A DNA stretch of 64,000 nt, taken from NCBI RefSeq assembly GCF_039522365.1, contig NZ_BAAADJ010000060.1:1-64000 (forward strand), given 5' to 3'. The DNA is from Bacillus carboniphilus (GTDB lineage: Bacteria; Bacillota; Bacilli; Bacillales; JC228). The notes beneath the pieces were generated by a model that ran no database searches, was not told the DNA's origin, and worked only from the letters and a program-made list of their open reading frames with translations. Of the stretch, positions 62,781-64,000 are shown piece by piece (position 1 is the first letter of the stretch; each line of letters begins with the position of its first letter). The position numbers were made by a program, and so were the translations under genes.

Positions 62781-63554
62781 CAGGGGTTCATTCATTACTA
62801 AATCGTCTAGACTTTCAAATCGATATCCTTGCTTCTTCAAATCTTGTATGACTTTTTGTAACGCATCTGCATTATCTTTTGAAACAGTGTGAAGCAATAG
62901 AATGGCTCCAGGATGAATTTGTGCCATGATGGAGTCATAAGCATACTTCCATCCTTTTTGCTCTTTCACTTTCCAATCAATAAAGGCAAGTGACCAGAAG
63001 ACGTGGGTGTAGCCTTCCTCTTTTGCCACTTTCAACGTTCTTTCACTAAATATTCCACGTGGTGGGCGCAAATAGTTCATGTGCTTTTGCCCTGTGATTT
63101 TTTCTACCTCATCTTTAACATACGCTAATTCTCTTCTAATTTGATCATCCGAGGTCCGTGAAAAGTCAGGATGAGAATTAGAATGATTCCCAACAATGTG
63201 ACCTTCGTTAACCATCCTCTTTAACAGCTCTGGTTCAGTTCGAATATAGTGCCCGGTTACAAAGAAAATAGCCGGCACTTGTTCTTCTTTTAAAACGTCT
63301 AAGACTTGCGGAGTGAAGCCATTCTCATACCCATTATCAAATGTGAGATATAACACTTTTTCATCGGGCGATCCTTTATAAAAGGCATCATACTTCGCTA
63401 GCAGGTTTTCATATTTAGCGCCTGCATCAGGTGGCTGTCCATTTCGCGCTTTCTTAAATCCCCAGCCAATGGATTCATTTGAAACCGCATATGTAGTATG
63501 AGTGACCAATAGTGCGGCCATTATAACGATAAGCATTTTGTTAAAAATCTTCAT
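62778..63554 (-). CDS. pdaA: PdaA, delta-lactam-forming peptidoglycan deacetylase
   Basis: Removes the acetyl group of N-acetylmuramic acid in spore cortex, needed for muramic-delta-lactam and germination. 258 residues with signal peptide (1-23) and a NodB deacetylase domain. Motif 1 is LTFDNGYENGFTPQVLDVL (the DN variant typical of PdaA), the zinc pair His is in GNHSNSHPDFS, motif 3 is RPPRGIFS and the final His is in LLLHTVSKD. Probably made in the mother cell or forespore; no promoter assigned. Confidence 0.94.
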   Translation of the reverse strand: MKIFNKMLIVIMAALLVTHTTYAVSNESIGWGFKKARNGQPPDAGAKYENLLAKYDAFYKGSPDEKVLYLTFDNGYENGFTPQVLDVLKEEQVPAIFFVTGHYIRTEPELLKRMVNEGHIVGNHSNSHPDFSRTSDDQIRRELAYVKDEVEKITGQKHMNYLRPPRGIFSERTLKVAKEEGYTHVFWSLAFIDWKVKEQKGWKYAYDSIMAQIHPGAILLLHTVSKDNADALQKVIQDLKKQGYRFESLDDLVMNEPL

Positions 63555-63690
63555 ACGTATCCTCCAAAACCTTTTTGATTAGTTTTGGCTGGATTTTTAT
63601 AAACATTCTGATGTGGGGTTGGCAATTATTTCTGAGGGGTATGGTTTGAGGGGATGAATTCAAATTCTTGGAGGCAACGTAGCTGAAGCC

Positions 63691-63870
63691 GCACTGAAAC
63701 TCATTTTTTCGCACTTAACAGTGAAATATTCGCACTCAATTATGCTGTTTTCGCACTCAAACGAGTATTCGCACTCAAATTTAATTTTTCGCACTTAAAA
63801 CCGACTTTACGCACTCAAAATTAAAGAATCGCACTCAAAACAAAATTTCCGCACTCACCACCCCAACAAT
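63691..63870. repeat. Second GCACTCAAA array, 20-bp period
   Basis: Nine units start at 63691, 63711, 63732, 63753, 63771, 63791, 63811, 63831 and 63851. Conserved start GCACTCAAA and end TTTC, variable middle. Same orientation, same 160-bp span over eight steps and the same short 18-bp fourth-or-fifth step as the array at 1869. It lies upstream of pdaA and runs to near the window end; 63871-64000 holds no visible gene. Confidence 0.92.
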
Positions 63871-64000
63871 ATTAACATATCAAGCAATAAGTCCACCCAA
63901 CAACACCTGTTTTACCTCTAAAAAGCAAATAAATGCAGTTTGGATTATAAAAAACTGCCTATTTTACAAACTCCAACTAAATTTAAATAACTTCCTTCAA

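Overview
The window looks like chromosomal DNA of a spore-forming, AT-rich member of the Bacillaceae (Firmicutes). The evidence is small acid-soluble spore proteins (SspE, SspK), PdaA, a SleB/CwlJ-type hydrolase and PerR. Most of the first 33 kb also follows the Bacillus subtilis order ygxA-ygzB-perR-bcp-gsaB-ygaE-ygaD-ygaC-ygaB-sspE-(yfhS)-mutY-yfhP-sspK-yfhH-recX-yfhF-yfhE-yfhD. The left edge is the 5' end of a 16S rRNA gene read leftwards, with two rrn promoters behind it.

Layout. 1-7 kb: rrn leader, ygxA, ygzB, perR with a Per box, a cobalamin adenosyltransferase/2-hydroxyacid dehydrogenase pair, bcp, a two-helix K+ channel and gsaB. 7-13 kb: a glutamate synthase large subunit behind a consensus cre site, then ygaE. 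13-22.4 kb: an insertion relative to B. subtilis holding a DUF1906 protein, a five-gene oligopeptide ABC transporter in appDFABC order (minus strand) and a BCCT carrier. 22.5-33 kb: the ygaD-to-yfhD block, with yfhF reduced to an internally deleted pseudogene. 33-39 kb: an MMPL exporter with an SRPBCC partner, a YkpA-type ABC-F ATPase and a D-threonine-aldolase-type enzyme. 39-45 kb: a FusB-type EF-G-binding protein, a small HTH gene behind a possible attenuator, and the operon cstA / CC-tailed small protein / ArsA-Get3-like ATPase / MDR oxidoreductase. 45-49.6 kb: a B-family heme-copper enzyme operon (subunits I, II and IIa, SCO, membrane proteins). 49.8-64 kb: a lipoprotein, an Ntn acyltransferase, an acyl-reductase-like SDR with an aldehyde dehydrogenase, small unknown genes, a cell-wall hydrolase, AbgT, an RNA methyltransferase, a DNA glycosylase and pdaA.

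Most unusual signals. (1) Non-coding arrays of unrelated sequence share a period of 20-21 bp, and one has an exact 52-bp period; these are 2 and 5 helical turns. Two of them, 62 kb apart, have almost the same spacing pattern with different variable parts. (2) The cstA operon pairs a protein ending in Cys-Cys with a cysteine-free ArsA-like ATPase. (3) Subunit I of the heme-copper enzyme has Asn where the oxidase active-site Tyr237 belongs, which points to nitric oxide reduction. (4) The small HTH gene has a 29-codon leader ORF, competing stems and a partly masked ribosome binding site. (5) A tight cluster of same-orientation DnaA boxes lies beside yfhD. (6) A multi-stem structured RNA follows the aldolase-type gene.

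All calls come from reading the sequence and remembered family features. No database search or folding program was run.
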